A DNA stretch of 64,000 nucleotides from Scortum barcoo. Lineage: Eukaryota > Chordata > Actinopteri > Centrarchiformes > Terapontidae. A model generated the notes under the pieces. It saw nothing but the letters and a program-made list of their open reading frames with translations, did no database searches and was not told the DNA's origin. The stretch is taken from the NCBI GenBank assembly GCA_023238725.1, contig CM041544.1, positions 5,476,001 through 5,540,000 on the forward strand, read 5' to 3'. Both the position numbers and the translations under genes were made by a program. Of this stretch, positions 1 to 9,011 are shown piece by piece (within the stretch, counting starts at the first letter, position 1; each line of letters starts with the position of its first letter).

Positions 1-232
1 TTATCGGCTAATCTGATGATTATTGTTTTTTAACGTGATCCATTGTTTTGTCTCGAGAACATCCTGAAAATAGTTAAAAATTCCAAAGTGTCCTCCGTGA
101 ATTGGTTGATTAGTCTGACTGACAGTGAATATTTGGCATTTTTGCTTGATAAATGACAATTCAATAATTACTGAAATTATTGGTAAATTTTCTGTCAAAT
201 AATTCATTTAATCATTTCAGCTCTAATGTGAA
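1..232 (+). repeat. AT-rich fish interspersed repeat, copy 1 (truncated by window edge)
   Basis: The block has the features of a common fish repeat that I recognise: GATTA-type pairs at the start, an internal segment TTTGGCATTTTTGCTTGA, and the terminal motif ATTTCAGCTCTAA. Related segments occur at 1985-2041, 2728-3043 and, inverted, at 9786-10127. The class is not determined; it resembles a non-autonomous DNA element. Confidence 0.55.
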
Positions 233-1535
233 CAATCCCAGAGGACATGGACCAAGATGCCCTCTGTTCCCTGGTCCCTCCAGCAGTTGGTTGTGCCTTT
301 CAAGCCAAACGTATATTTAAATGTCTTATTTAAAACACATGCAAGGTTAAATGCGGGTTACTTTAAAACTAAGATGACACAAAAACATCAGCAAAAAGCA
401 GTATGGCCAGTTTTGGTAGAAGATAAATGACAAAATGATGAAGAAACTAACTAACAATATTAAAATACCTAATGGACATCACGCTGTTTGAAACTCCTGC
501 CACTGTGCGTGACTATCAAACAGCGTTTGACTGCGAGACTCCACCTGTCAGTCTGTTGACTGACTTCTTGATCTGATCTGATGCGATTGCCATCACAGAG
601 GGAAGCACAAGCCACTGACATCATTTCGAATCAGAGCTCATGTGACTCTGTGTCTCGAGCCTCACACTGACATGTTAAGTTAAATTGCGCCTGTTCCTCA
701 GCCTTAAAACGGCAGCAGGTGAGTACGAGCACATATCGGAGAACACGAGACTCAGCGCTTCACCCGGAGCTTCATCTGGGGCGCCTGAAGAATTCTAACA
801 GAGATCTGCAGAATGACAACGAGTACACCTGTCACCAGCTGTCCGGGTGACAGCATGGGACCGGTGTGTATGCCGAGGCCTGCTGCTCGGCTCAGCAATT
901 TGCCCGAGTTTCACTTTGGCAAACAGAACAGTTGACATGTGGCACTCTGACCTTGCATCCTGGTGATAACGCTTCTCCAATTATGGGTGTGATTGCTAAA
1001 CAGCTAAGTGTGAGCTACAACTAGGATTGCATCACGAAATCCCCATGACCTCTTAAAAAAGACCCTCACGCAGGAACTTGCTCGCAGATCTACAGAATGA
1101 CTACTGACACAACTATTATTACATAGTTGAATTTACACATTAAACGGTCCATTTGTTTTTATGTTGAGTCAGGCTTGAGAATTCAAACATTTACCCAGTT
1201 ACCCGTGCCCTGCATTATAAAATGGGGGCATAAAGTTGAAAAGATAAGGCCATTTAACAGGAAGGGAAGGTCTAAAGAACAATGGCACTGAGTTGCATGA
1301 CAGAAAATGTAGGAGCTCGATTTATACCAGGGTCTAAACAGTCCCAATGTTTTGGCCTCGGCTACTTCAGTTTTGACCACTCATTTTATTTATGTCTCTC
1401 TCACTAGCTGCCCAACTTTATGGGAGAGCAGTATTAGTTTAGTATCTAGTTTGAAGAGGTATATGCTCAAAACATCCTCAAGAAATAAAAGTAATTTGAT
1501 CAGAGCCAAACGTTGAGAACATTTTTGGTTTTAAG

Positions 1536-1720
1536 ATAAGATTTATCACTTTACCTTTATCAATCCTACATCAGGGAAATTCACTTGTTACAGCAGCTCA
1601 ATAGAAATATAGCAAATATGAAAAAAAAAATTAATTACAAAAAACCATAGAAAATATAGCAGGTAAAAATGTACAACATAAGTACACTATATACATTGTT
1701 CTGTCTCGCAGAGAGAAACC
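1536..1720 (+). repeat. possible LINE/SINE 3'-tail fragment
   Basis: The segment reads TTTATCAATCCTACATCAGG, then GGAAATTCACTTGTTACAGC, then A-rich sequence. This resembles the 3' tails of fish non-LTR elements, which carry a 'TTTATTGATCC...GGGAAATTC' signature. I recognise the pattern only; boundaries and family are uncertain. Confidence 0.35.
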
Positions 1721-1984
1721 CCCACTGTATCAGTGATATCACGACAAACTGATACTACAAATAATGAAGAAATAAATATGCATGTAAAGACTAACCACTT
1801 AATAATTATCTTCATTATTGCTGAATATGTTCTTAATTAAACACTGAATTGTCTATACTATGTTTCCATGGGGGGAACTTAATCAGATTACTCATCTTGT
1901 CTGTCCAACACTCTGACATTAAATACTCCTATTTAATAAGAGTTGGCATTTTCACTTACTTTTTATTTTACTCAAACAACAGAT

Positions 1985-2041
1985 TATCAGAATCATTGCA
2001 GATTAATTTTCTGTCCGCTGACTAATCACTTCAGCTCTAAA
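1985..2041 (+). repeat. AT-rich fish interspersed repeat, copy 2 (short end fragment)
   Basis: A fragment with GATTAATTTTCTGTC, GACTAATCA and the terminal CAGCTCTAA, matching the 3' end of the repeat at 1-232. Confidence 0.45.
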
Positions 2042-2727
2042 TGGCATATATATGAGTGAGCTACTGTAACATGTCACTTTAACCCTGATGTTTCAGCTGG
2101 CAACACTTAAAGGTGGATGATTTACTTCATCGCTGCTATTTGCCTGCGTCTCACTCCAGCAAACAGACCGCGCTATACAGCATGACATGTGGCCTCTTGA
2201 CCTTGTCTCCTGGTGACAACTGGAGCTGTACGCTGGCCAAGCCAAGAGAAAAGAGATAGAGGCACTCAGCAGAGGAAACTGTGTAATAAAGCCACAGGAG
2301 GCCTGACTGACACACACAATCATTATCTCCTCAAAAGGCTATACGTTTCAGGCCGGCTGGAATTTCACCCTGCGCCGAGCTGTGTTTCGTCTGCACATGT
2401 AGTCCTCGCTGCAGTAACAGGTTAACGTTTTGGCTGGTGCTCCGTTCTCCCGAGTCCTTGCTTTGACCGGGCGAACAAGTACTCCTTTTTAACTAAGGGG
2501 GGTGACTAAAGGGGGGAGTCTTCAGCTGGCTTATTTTTATGTTGGCTTCTTTGTCGGGGAAGCATAACTAAACATAGGGAAAACACATGACCGGCCATGT
2601 GAAAAAGCCATACAGTATTGGGACTGTTCATGTCAGTCCCCTCTGCAATCACGTCAATTCAGCCAGACTGAAATAAGCTGCATACCACTATGACTCTCTG
2701 GTGTATAATACAGTACTGGTGAACATT

Positions 2728-3043
2728 ACAACTGCAACTAAGGATTATCTTAATTATCAATAAATGTGTTGATAATTTATTGACGAATCGGTTTGGTTCG
2801 TAAAATGCCCGAAAATGATGAAAAATGTTGATCAGAGTTTTCCAAAGCCAAAGATGATGTTTCAAATGTTGTGAGCCGTTCATAACAAAAAGATATTCAG
2901 TTTACTGTCATAGAGGGCTTAAGAAACCAGAAAATATTCACATTTGACTAGATAAAATAAGAGAATTTGAACATTTTTTCTTTTTAAAATAATTAATCAA
3001 GTCGACAACTGACTGATTAATCAACTAATTGTTCTCTAGTGAA
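2728..3043 (+). repeat. AT-rich fish interspersed repeat, copy 3
   Basis: This copy begins with TGCAACTAAGGATTATC, runs through TTTTCCAAAGCCAAAGATGA and AGATATTCAGTTTACTGTCA to GAAACCAGAAAATATTCAC, and ends in ATTAATCAACTAATTG. These are the landmarks of a widespread fish repeat with GATTAAT-rich ends. It lies inside the cpeb3 intron. Confidence 0.6.
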
Positions 3044-3886
3044 CATAAACGGGTCCCTTGGAAGACTATGTGTGGACCAAAAGACAGGTAACAATTCTTT
3101 AAGTCATCTTCTTACATATCACTGTGGGGTGGCTGTTGATAGAGGAAATACAAGGGAAGACTGGGATCTGACAGGGAAACTGCAATAAAAAAGGATCCCA
3201 GTTAACATCAGCTGTCACTTTATGTAGGTACAACTCTGTATTCAAAAAATAAACAGGACATACTTTCTATACTTTCCTTACTGGAGATTGAAGATGCTGG
3301 TCACATGTGGTGATATGAGCCAACAGCCAAAGGTAATTGTTTGGCTGTAGGTTACTGTTGACACTACACAGTAACACTTTTTCCTTTTTTCTGGGGTTAT
3401 GTCATTGTAATGCTGCTCTGCTTGTTAGCTGTCACTTCTTTTTAACATGAAAATAACTAAATTTGCGACCTATTAACATTTTTGGACACTGAATAAAGTC
3501 GGCTTTCCTTGTCTTGTCGCGGCAGAAATGGACATAAATCGATGTGAGCACTCATTTTATGTAATACTTGTTGTTTAAAGTCAGAATACGAGCTTAATTT
3601 GTCTTCTTCTTATAATAGTGAAAAACTTCCTTCCTTCACCTTCCGGGTCCGACCTGCGCAGCGTTTCCATATGGAACTCAAACTCCGCCCACTACTCGAT
3701 TCCAAGCCAATCAAATGAGAGTATGGAAATTGCCTTCACGTACTGTCGAAAATCTTGAAACTACGTAGTATGAAGTACTACCGCTACCGAAATTTACGAC
3801 TGAAAAATAAAGACTTTTCTACGAGATAAAGAAGGGAGGGCAAGGGAAACATGTTAAAGATTTAAAGACAGATTTCATGCAACACA

Positions 3887-3887
<1 letters not shown>

Positions 3888-3927
<40 letters not shown>

Positions 3928-3928
3928 G
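3888..3928 (+). repeat. (AAT)n microsatellite
   Basis: About 13 nearly perfect AAT/ATA units in a row within the cpeb3 intron. Confidence 0.95.
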
Positions 3929-5014
3929 TACATATTGGTGATCTGACTTTTTAATAATGATCATAAATAAGGCCCTCTGGTTAGCCTACTAACCCAGACC
4001 ATAAACTCTTACACAAAACATTCATTTAATAGAGCGCATGAATGATAGATTACGAATCTTAATGGCTAATGTATGATTTCTCCTTTTTACTGTGCAATAC
4101 ATTCTTTCTACAGATTACCGTGCTGTAATTTATAAAAACACATGGCTGACAAAAAGAAACCCTCTCTGATCAACGATCACTGGGGCTGAACTGGTAATCC
4201 AACGCGCATATACAGGTACTGCCGGTCTGAATTGAGAAGGTTACGAGGAGCCCTCGAACGCGTCATATGTCCTTTAAACCTCACGGTAAGAGCAGGCGGA
4301 GGAGATTTAACCATTTAGAGCAATAAACCGTGAGCGGCGGCGATTTCTGCGACCGACTCGGTCTGTTCGTCCTTGAATGCGTAATACCAATTGATGATCG
4401 ATTATCAACATTTGAAGGACTCGCTGTCTCATTCGCTTTCTCTGACCTCCACCACACAACCTGCCTGCAGACGAGCCTCATAAAAATGTTGACCGCAGCC
4501 GGCAAACACCCGACGCTCATTTGTCAGCGCAACTAAAACACACAAGTCACGGCCTCGGTGTGTGTGTCGCACATTAAGAGCTCTCTCATGCCAAATGTTC
4601 TCAATCGAATCGAAATGAATGCCTCTGCCCCCCCTATAATCACCGTGTGAACAGCACAGCGGGATGTAAGGCTGGGTGGATGCAATGACTGATAATGTGC
4701 ATGACTCATGCGATAAAATGATTCATTACTAGCACATCTGACTATGACATAAAGGGCTCATCAATCACTATGATATATGCTGCTATAATGAAGCCGTGCT
4801 GCTGATAAGTTCAGGGTGACCTTATCCTGGGCGAGCCTACTTTGACATGTTTCCATCTCACTTTCCCTTCAGTATTTACGTACAGCACATTAAAAACAAT
4901 CGTCCTATAGCTTTACATTTTTTAAAAGCTCCACCATCTGATTAAAAGTGCCAACATGTCACAGTGATCGGCGTGTTTAAATGGATGCAGAGCTAGGCCC
5001 GGGCCTGCATTTAC

Positions 5015-5458
5015 CTGGAAAGGCAGTATGTTGTTGCTGTTGTCAGTCCTGAAGGCGCTGTCCTCCATCCAGGGCTTGGGCGTGAGGGGACCGGGTCTCG
5101 GGAACTTGGGGGGTGCTATAACGTTGCTGGTGTAGGGCTTTTTCATGGGCGAGATGGGGTTGAGGGGGGACGGCACCCCGACGCCGACTCCGACCCCGAC
5201 CCCCACCCCGACGCCCACCGCTCTGCGCGGGTCCCTGCCCGCCTGCAGCCCGCTCCACGGGTTGGAGGGCGCGCTCCAGGCGGCGTTCTGGTGGTTATTC
5301 CAAGCGGAGGACGGGGCCGAGGAGGACGACGATGACCCCTTGCTGTTGTTCATGATGGTCTGATAAGCGTTTCTCTGGGGGAAGGGGCCCTGGCTGGGGC
5401 TGACGGGGGATCTCCTCTGCTGGGGCTGCTGCTGCTGCTGCTGCTGGGCTTGCTGCTG

Positions 5459-5492
<34 letters not shown>

Positions 5493-6148
5493 GACTGGGG
5501 GGCCAGGCCGATCTGCGGGGAGAAATTGCCCCCGAAGACCGGGTTGACGTGGTGGGGGAAGTTCTGGAAAAGCATCGTCCCGTTCACCGACGGTATTCCC
5601 TGGAAAAAGCTGTCGTCCACGGCGTTCGTGGTTCCCGTGGACCAAGTGCTCCCGAACGAGGAGGAAGGGGAGGAAAGGGGGCCGCCGGTCTCCTGCGGCT
5701 GGTGGTGGAAGCTCAACCCGGGCAGGATCGGCGACTCCATCGGCACTTTGTCCTTGCTGCTGCTGCCGCCGCCGCTGCTGCTGCTGCTGCTGAGCGCTGA
5801 CGCCGCTTGGTTGCTGCCGGCTGACGGGCTCTCCGACTCCGATGAAGAAGAACTGGGCTCCGATGACGGGGTCGGGGTGGAAGGAGGAGGGTCTACTTGC
5901 GTCGGATCTTGCTGATGGTGAGGCTGGGCTTTGTTTTTGTCCATCAGTAAATCATCCTGCATGGTTTGCTGAGCTGCAACGAGGGGAAACAGAGACGGGC
6001 AGTTATTATTATTGTGGTTGTGATTGAGGAGGTCGTGCGCCGGGCTGGCCGGGCTGCTGCTGTACTGTCTGATGAAGTGGGACAACTCCGACAAGGATAT
6101 GATGTTAGAAGGACCGGGCGGCTGCAAAGCGAATGCGTGATCACCCAT
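5015..6148 (-). CDS. cpeb3: CPEB3 N-terminal coding exon (cytoplasmic polyadenylation element-binding protein 3)
   Basis: The exon encodes 378 residues and ends in phase 0 at CAG|GTAAAT (donor intron base at 5014). CPEB3 is a sequence-specific RNA-binding protein that controls translation and polyadenylation of mRNAs, notably at synapses. Recognisable family blocks are MQDDLLMDK (63-71), MESPILPGLSFHHQ (137-150), FGSTWSTGTTNAVDDSFFQG (165-184), LFQNFPHHVNPVFGG (193-207), the QRRSP block near 244, the (GV)n tract (311-325), PSPLNPISPMKKP (326-338) and WMEDSAFRTDN (360-370). Low-complexity regions are Ser-rich (99-131) and Gln-rich (220-244). The RRM pair and zinc-binding ZZ domain are encoded outside the window. 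The start chosen is the first ATG (6148); the Met at residue 63 corresponds to the start I recall for human CPEB3. Open frame beyond 5015 is intron read-through. The closest alternatives, CPEB2 and CPEB4, fit less well because of the (GV)n and WMEDSAFRTDN blocks. Confidence 0.93.
5174..5220 (-). repeat. cpeb3: in-frame GTCGGG-type repeat encoding (Gly-Val)n in CPEB3
   Basis: On the minus strand, imperfect six-base GGNGTN units encode alternating Val and Gly across residues 311-325. A shorter GV run is present at the same place in mammalian CPEB3, so the tract is conserved but length-variable. The opposite strand reads as (Thr-Pro)n, which is a shadow. Confidence 0.85.
5425..5491 (-). repeat. 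cpeb3: CAG-rich tract encoding the CPEB3 polyglutamine segment
   Basis: On the minus strand the tract is almost entirely CAG: a pure (CAG)10 run at 5462-5491 for Gln220-229, then His230, then further Gln runs broken by Ala234 and Pro242. It lies in the prion-like, aggregation-prone N-terminal part of CPEB3. Other frames of the tract give poly-Ala or poly-Leu shadows. Confidence 0.9.
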
Positions 6149-6327
6149 TAAGACGAGAGGAAGCAGAAGGAGGAGAAGAAGAAGAGGAGGAAAAAAAGCA
6201 CACTTCCCAAAAGACTACACCAGAATGATTCACAAATCCCACAAATTACACACGGAGCACACGGCTGCAGATATTCACCAGATTTCGCCACGTCTCGTTT
6301 TTCCCTTCCACGCAGGAACTCCCGGAG
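6149..6327 (-). other. cpeb3: putative cpeb3 5' UTR part of the coding exon
   Basis: Directly upstream of the ATG is a pyrimidine-rich run of about 45 nt (about 6153-6197, minus strand), followed upstream by mixed sequence. The best splice acceptor in the neighbourhood is TTTCACATTGCAG|CTCC, which puts the exon start at 6327. No AG lies between the pyrimidine run and the ATG, so the run itself is probably transcribed leader rather than an acceptor tract. No AUG-started uORF was seen. Exon start is inferred. Confidence 0.45.
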
Positions 6328-7665
6328 CTGCAATGTGAAACTGATTCAGTGTGTGTTTTCAGCCCAAGGACCTCCCCTACATTCATTTACATACGTCAGT
6401 AAATACAGCTGTCCTTCAGCAAGGTTAAAAGACAGCTCTGCCTTGACCCAGGCGCTCCGACAGCACACAGCGCCTTTTAAACTACAGCGACTCCCACCAA
6501 AAAGCACACTTCAACCCCCCCTCTCCTCTTTTTTCTTTTTACGCAGTAGAAAGTGACGCACCTGAGCCACTTTCTTATACCGCAAAGACCTTTCACGTAC
6601 CGGCTTACCCTTACAATAAAGCATGCATCAGTCTTAATATATCTATTTGAACAATGTGTGTAGATGTAGTTTCATACATAAGATGAAGTTGGCTAACTAA
6701 ATGAGTGCGCAATACCAGAGTCCGTGCAGGAATGATATGATTTATAGTTAAGGATTTTATTATAGCACAAAGAGGGACTCTGCCCGAGGTCCGCATTGAC
6801 ACAGCCACAGGCTGCCACTACCAAAATACAACATGTACCCGTGCTGCCTGCAGTTTAAGGCAGTGATATAACAACTTAAAGCCTGGGCTGGGATATCAGT
6901 GGAAGCTCCACTTGGTTAGTCAAAGTTATACAGCTATTGAACCTTTCATGCAATATTATCACTCAGTTTGCATGTCAGAGACAACGCCTTTAAGCCAAAT
7001 TAAAGAGCACACCCTCGAGTATTATAAAGACGCATTTTTTTCTGTGCATTCAGAAAGCCAATAAAGGTACCACACTATTGCATCCAGCAGAGAGCAGGAC
7101 GGTGTAAAATGTAAATAGAGCACAATATGCCTGATTATCGCAGCGAGCAATGGAGCACATTCTGTCAGCTTGGAGCACACGCAAGGCGCAACAATATGCC
7201 ATGGCACGGTGTCAGACTATCCAGGGCTCACAGACTGCCAAATGAAAAGCCCATGAGAACACTGATGAGGCTCCCTTCGGTGTGTCGGGGACCTGGCTGC
7301 AGGGGAGCTAGAAGGGTGCGCTGAGGCCTGTCAATAACACGGATGCATTAGTCAGGAGACTTTAAAAATGAGGCTCCGGATGGCACCCGGGACCCTCTCG
7401 GCGGCGTGATGACACCGACACGAGTTTTACTTTTAAAGGCGATCGCAATCTAGCCTGCACCGCACACACACCCCGCCTGTTAATCCGTGTTTTCTCCTCC
7501 AAGAGCTGCGCTTCCAAGGTCATCAAAGCAGCACAACCGGCGCTGGCTCACCTCGGCGGCCCCTCAGCACACTCGCTGCGGGGACCCAGACACCCTGATG
7601 CCCAATTTACCGCGTCGTCCGAGGCGTCCGACACATTTCACAGAGCTGTCTTGCCTTAAAATACA

Positions 7666-7666
<1 letters not shown>

Positions 7667-7705
<39 letters not shown>
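7667..7705 (+). repeat. (CA)n microsatellite
   Basis: About 19 consecutive CA units, followed by further CA-rich sequence to about 7780. Confidence 0.95.
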
Positions 7706-7707
<2 letters not shown>

Positions 7708-8161
7708 CTTTAATCCATATGTGTCCCTCCACACAAACGACAAAACAGCATGCACACACACATTCACACTCACACACACGCAGCGTGCTCGCCTCTCTGG
7801 CCATCGTGAAGTCTCAATTACCTTTATCGTTCACCTTTTGGGGACTCTGCAAATAAAGATATTTCTGTTTGCCTCGTCTGGGTTTAGGTATGACAAACGA
7901 GCTACCCTTGTGCCGTGGTAGTCAGCAGTTGCCTCAACAGCTGATTGACTGCGGCGCATGGGTGATGCCGAGGAGGCTGCAGGGAGTTGTAGTTCCTCAC
8001 GATTGCAGTGGCTCGGTCAACAAATGTGTGTTCCTGCTGGACTGTGTGACGGCCCCTGCTTAGGCTACAGTGAAATGAATAAAACAATAAAAGATCATCT
8101 TCAAAGCTTACCTGTAGGCGATGAAGCAACAAGATATATGAAGATGATTCACAATAACAGA

Positions 8162-8184
8162 GCTCTCTCTCTCTCTCTCTCTCT
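8162..8184 (+). repeat. (CT)n microsatellite
   Basis: About 11 CT units, followed by a CA/CG-rich stretch. Confidence 0.9.
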
Positions 8185-8499
8185 TTCTGTTTAACACGCA
8201 CACACGCACGCGCATGGTTTATAAACTCAATTGTGCCAGCTTGATGTGACATGATGGAAAAACTTCCATAATAAACTGAACACAAGCAGAGGAGGAGTGG
8301 GGGGAACTTTGTCAATTATTATAATAATAATAATGATGCTAATAATGCAGCCTCATTTCAAGCTCTTACCGCCATTAGAAGTGTTCTGCAGCCATATGTG
8401 CATCTTCATTATGGGTCTACCTCCAAGAAACCGCCGCCTCTCTCTTTGTCACATCTACCGGGAGCAGATTCAGAACATTAATTTGATATTTTTGGCCAT

Positions 8500-8967
8500 A
8501 AGAGGGAGGGAAGCCTCGTGGAACTACATTTCCCATCGCGGGGCGCCGGAGCGCTGCTTGTTTTGATGATGCACACACGCACGGCTGCGCTTCCTCCGCG
8601 TTACCTCAGAGACGGCCAGTCAATGGAGTCAAGCGGTCACGGCTATGCGATAACATAAGTGACAAACGAGGCCGCAGCCGATTTGAAGAGGATTTTTTAG
8701 TTGAAATGGTGCGCGGGTTGCATGTGGAGGCCAATGAGTAGCGCCATGTCCGCGGAGGAATCGTTTTATGCTGAATAATTGACTCGTTTGCAGGCGGTCA
8801 ACACAAAGGCCCGTGGCGCTAGTTAGCTAGCGAGTGAGTTAACGTCAAGCTCAGCTGCAGCAAAAATCAACAGGCGTGCCATTTTTTAAATGTTTTACCT
8901 GTAACACACTTAGTCTGCTCCACCGACAAGACAGCACCCGGGTGTTTTCCCTCTCTTCTCCTTGATA
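8500..8967. promoter_or_regulatory. probable bidirectional promoter region and marchf5 5' UTR
   Basis: The segment just before the marchf5 ATG is locally richer in CpG than its surroundings (for example GCGGGGCGCCGGAGCG near 8537) and has an ETS-like GGAAGCG on the minus strand near 8590. In human the cpeb3 and marchf5 orthologues start head to head a short distance apart, so a shared promoter here is expected. Minus-strand donors GAG|GTAACG (about 8605) and CAG|GTAAAA (about 8900) could end the cpeb3 first exon. The transcription start sites cannot be read from sequence alone. Confidence 0.5.
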
Positions 8968-9011
8968 ATGGCGGAGCAGAGTGCCGTGGTCATGCAGCAG
9001 AATCTGGACAG
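8968..9011 (+). CDS. marchf5: marchf5 coding exon 1
   Basis: Encodes residues 1-14 plus two bases of Arg15. The donor is CAG|GTGAGT. The ATG context, GATAATGGCGGAG, resembles the TISU/YY1 initiator motif. Confidence 0.9.

Larger units (their letters stand above)
1..5014 (-). other. cpeb3: cpeb3 intron following the first coding exon (partial)
   Basis: This is intronic sequence on the minus strand, starting at the donor after the cpeb3 coding exon (CAG|GTAAAT, intron from 5014 downward). I looked for the next conserved coding segment of the family and found none, so the intron continues beyond position 1. It holds fragments of an AT-rich interspersed repeat, an AAT microsatellite and otherwise ordinary AT-rich DNA. 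The short open frames here show no family resemblance. Confidence 0.75.
6328..8500. other. cpeb3 upstream intron / intergenic sequence
   Basis: No recognisable coding sequence. On the minus strand there are plausible donors for a noncoding first exon: CAG|GTGCGT at about 6564, GAG|GTGAGC at about 7555, CAG|GTAAGC at 8112 and GCG|GTAAGA at about 8367. I cannot choose between them. The stretch contains a CA and a CT microsatellite. Confidence 0.4.

Noticed and set aside
1..5014. A CPEB3 HDV-like ribozyme, which in mammals lies in the matching intron
   Set aside because: The ribozyme is known only from mammals, I saw no matching double-pseudoknot sequence by eye, and the intron continues outside the window. 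A covariance-model search would settle it.
5145..5915. Plus-strand open frames with poly-Leu, poly-Ala or Thr-Pro repeats opposite cpeb3
   Set aside because: They are antisense or out-of-frame readings of the CAG and GV repeats and the Ser-rich part of the cpeb3 exon.
7487..7921. A 144-codon plus-strand frame
   Set aside because: It is carried through by a CA microsatellite that has no stop codons, with no homology on either side.
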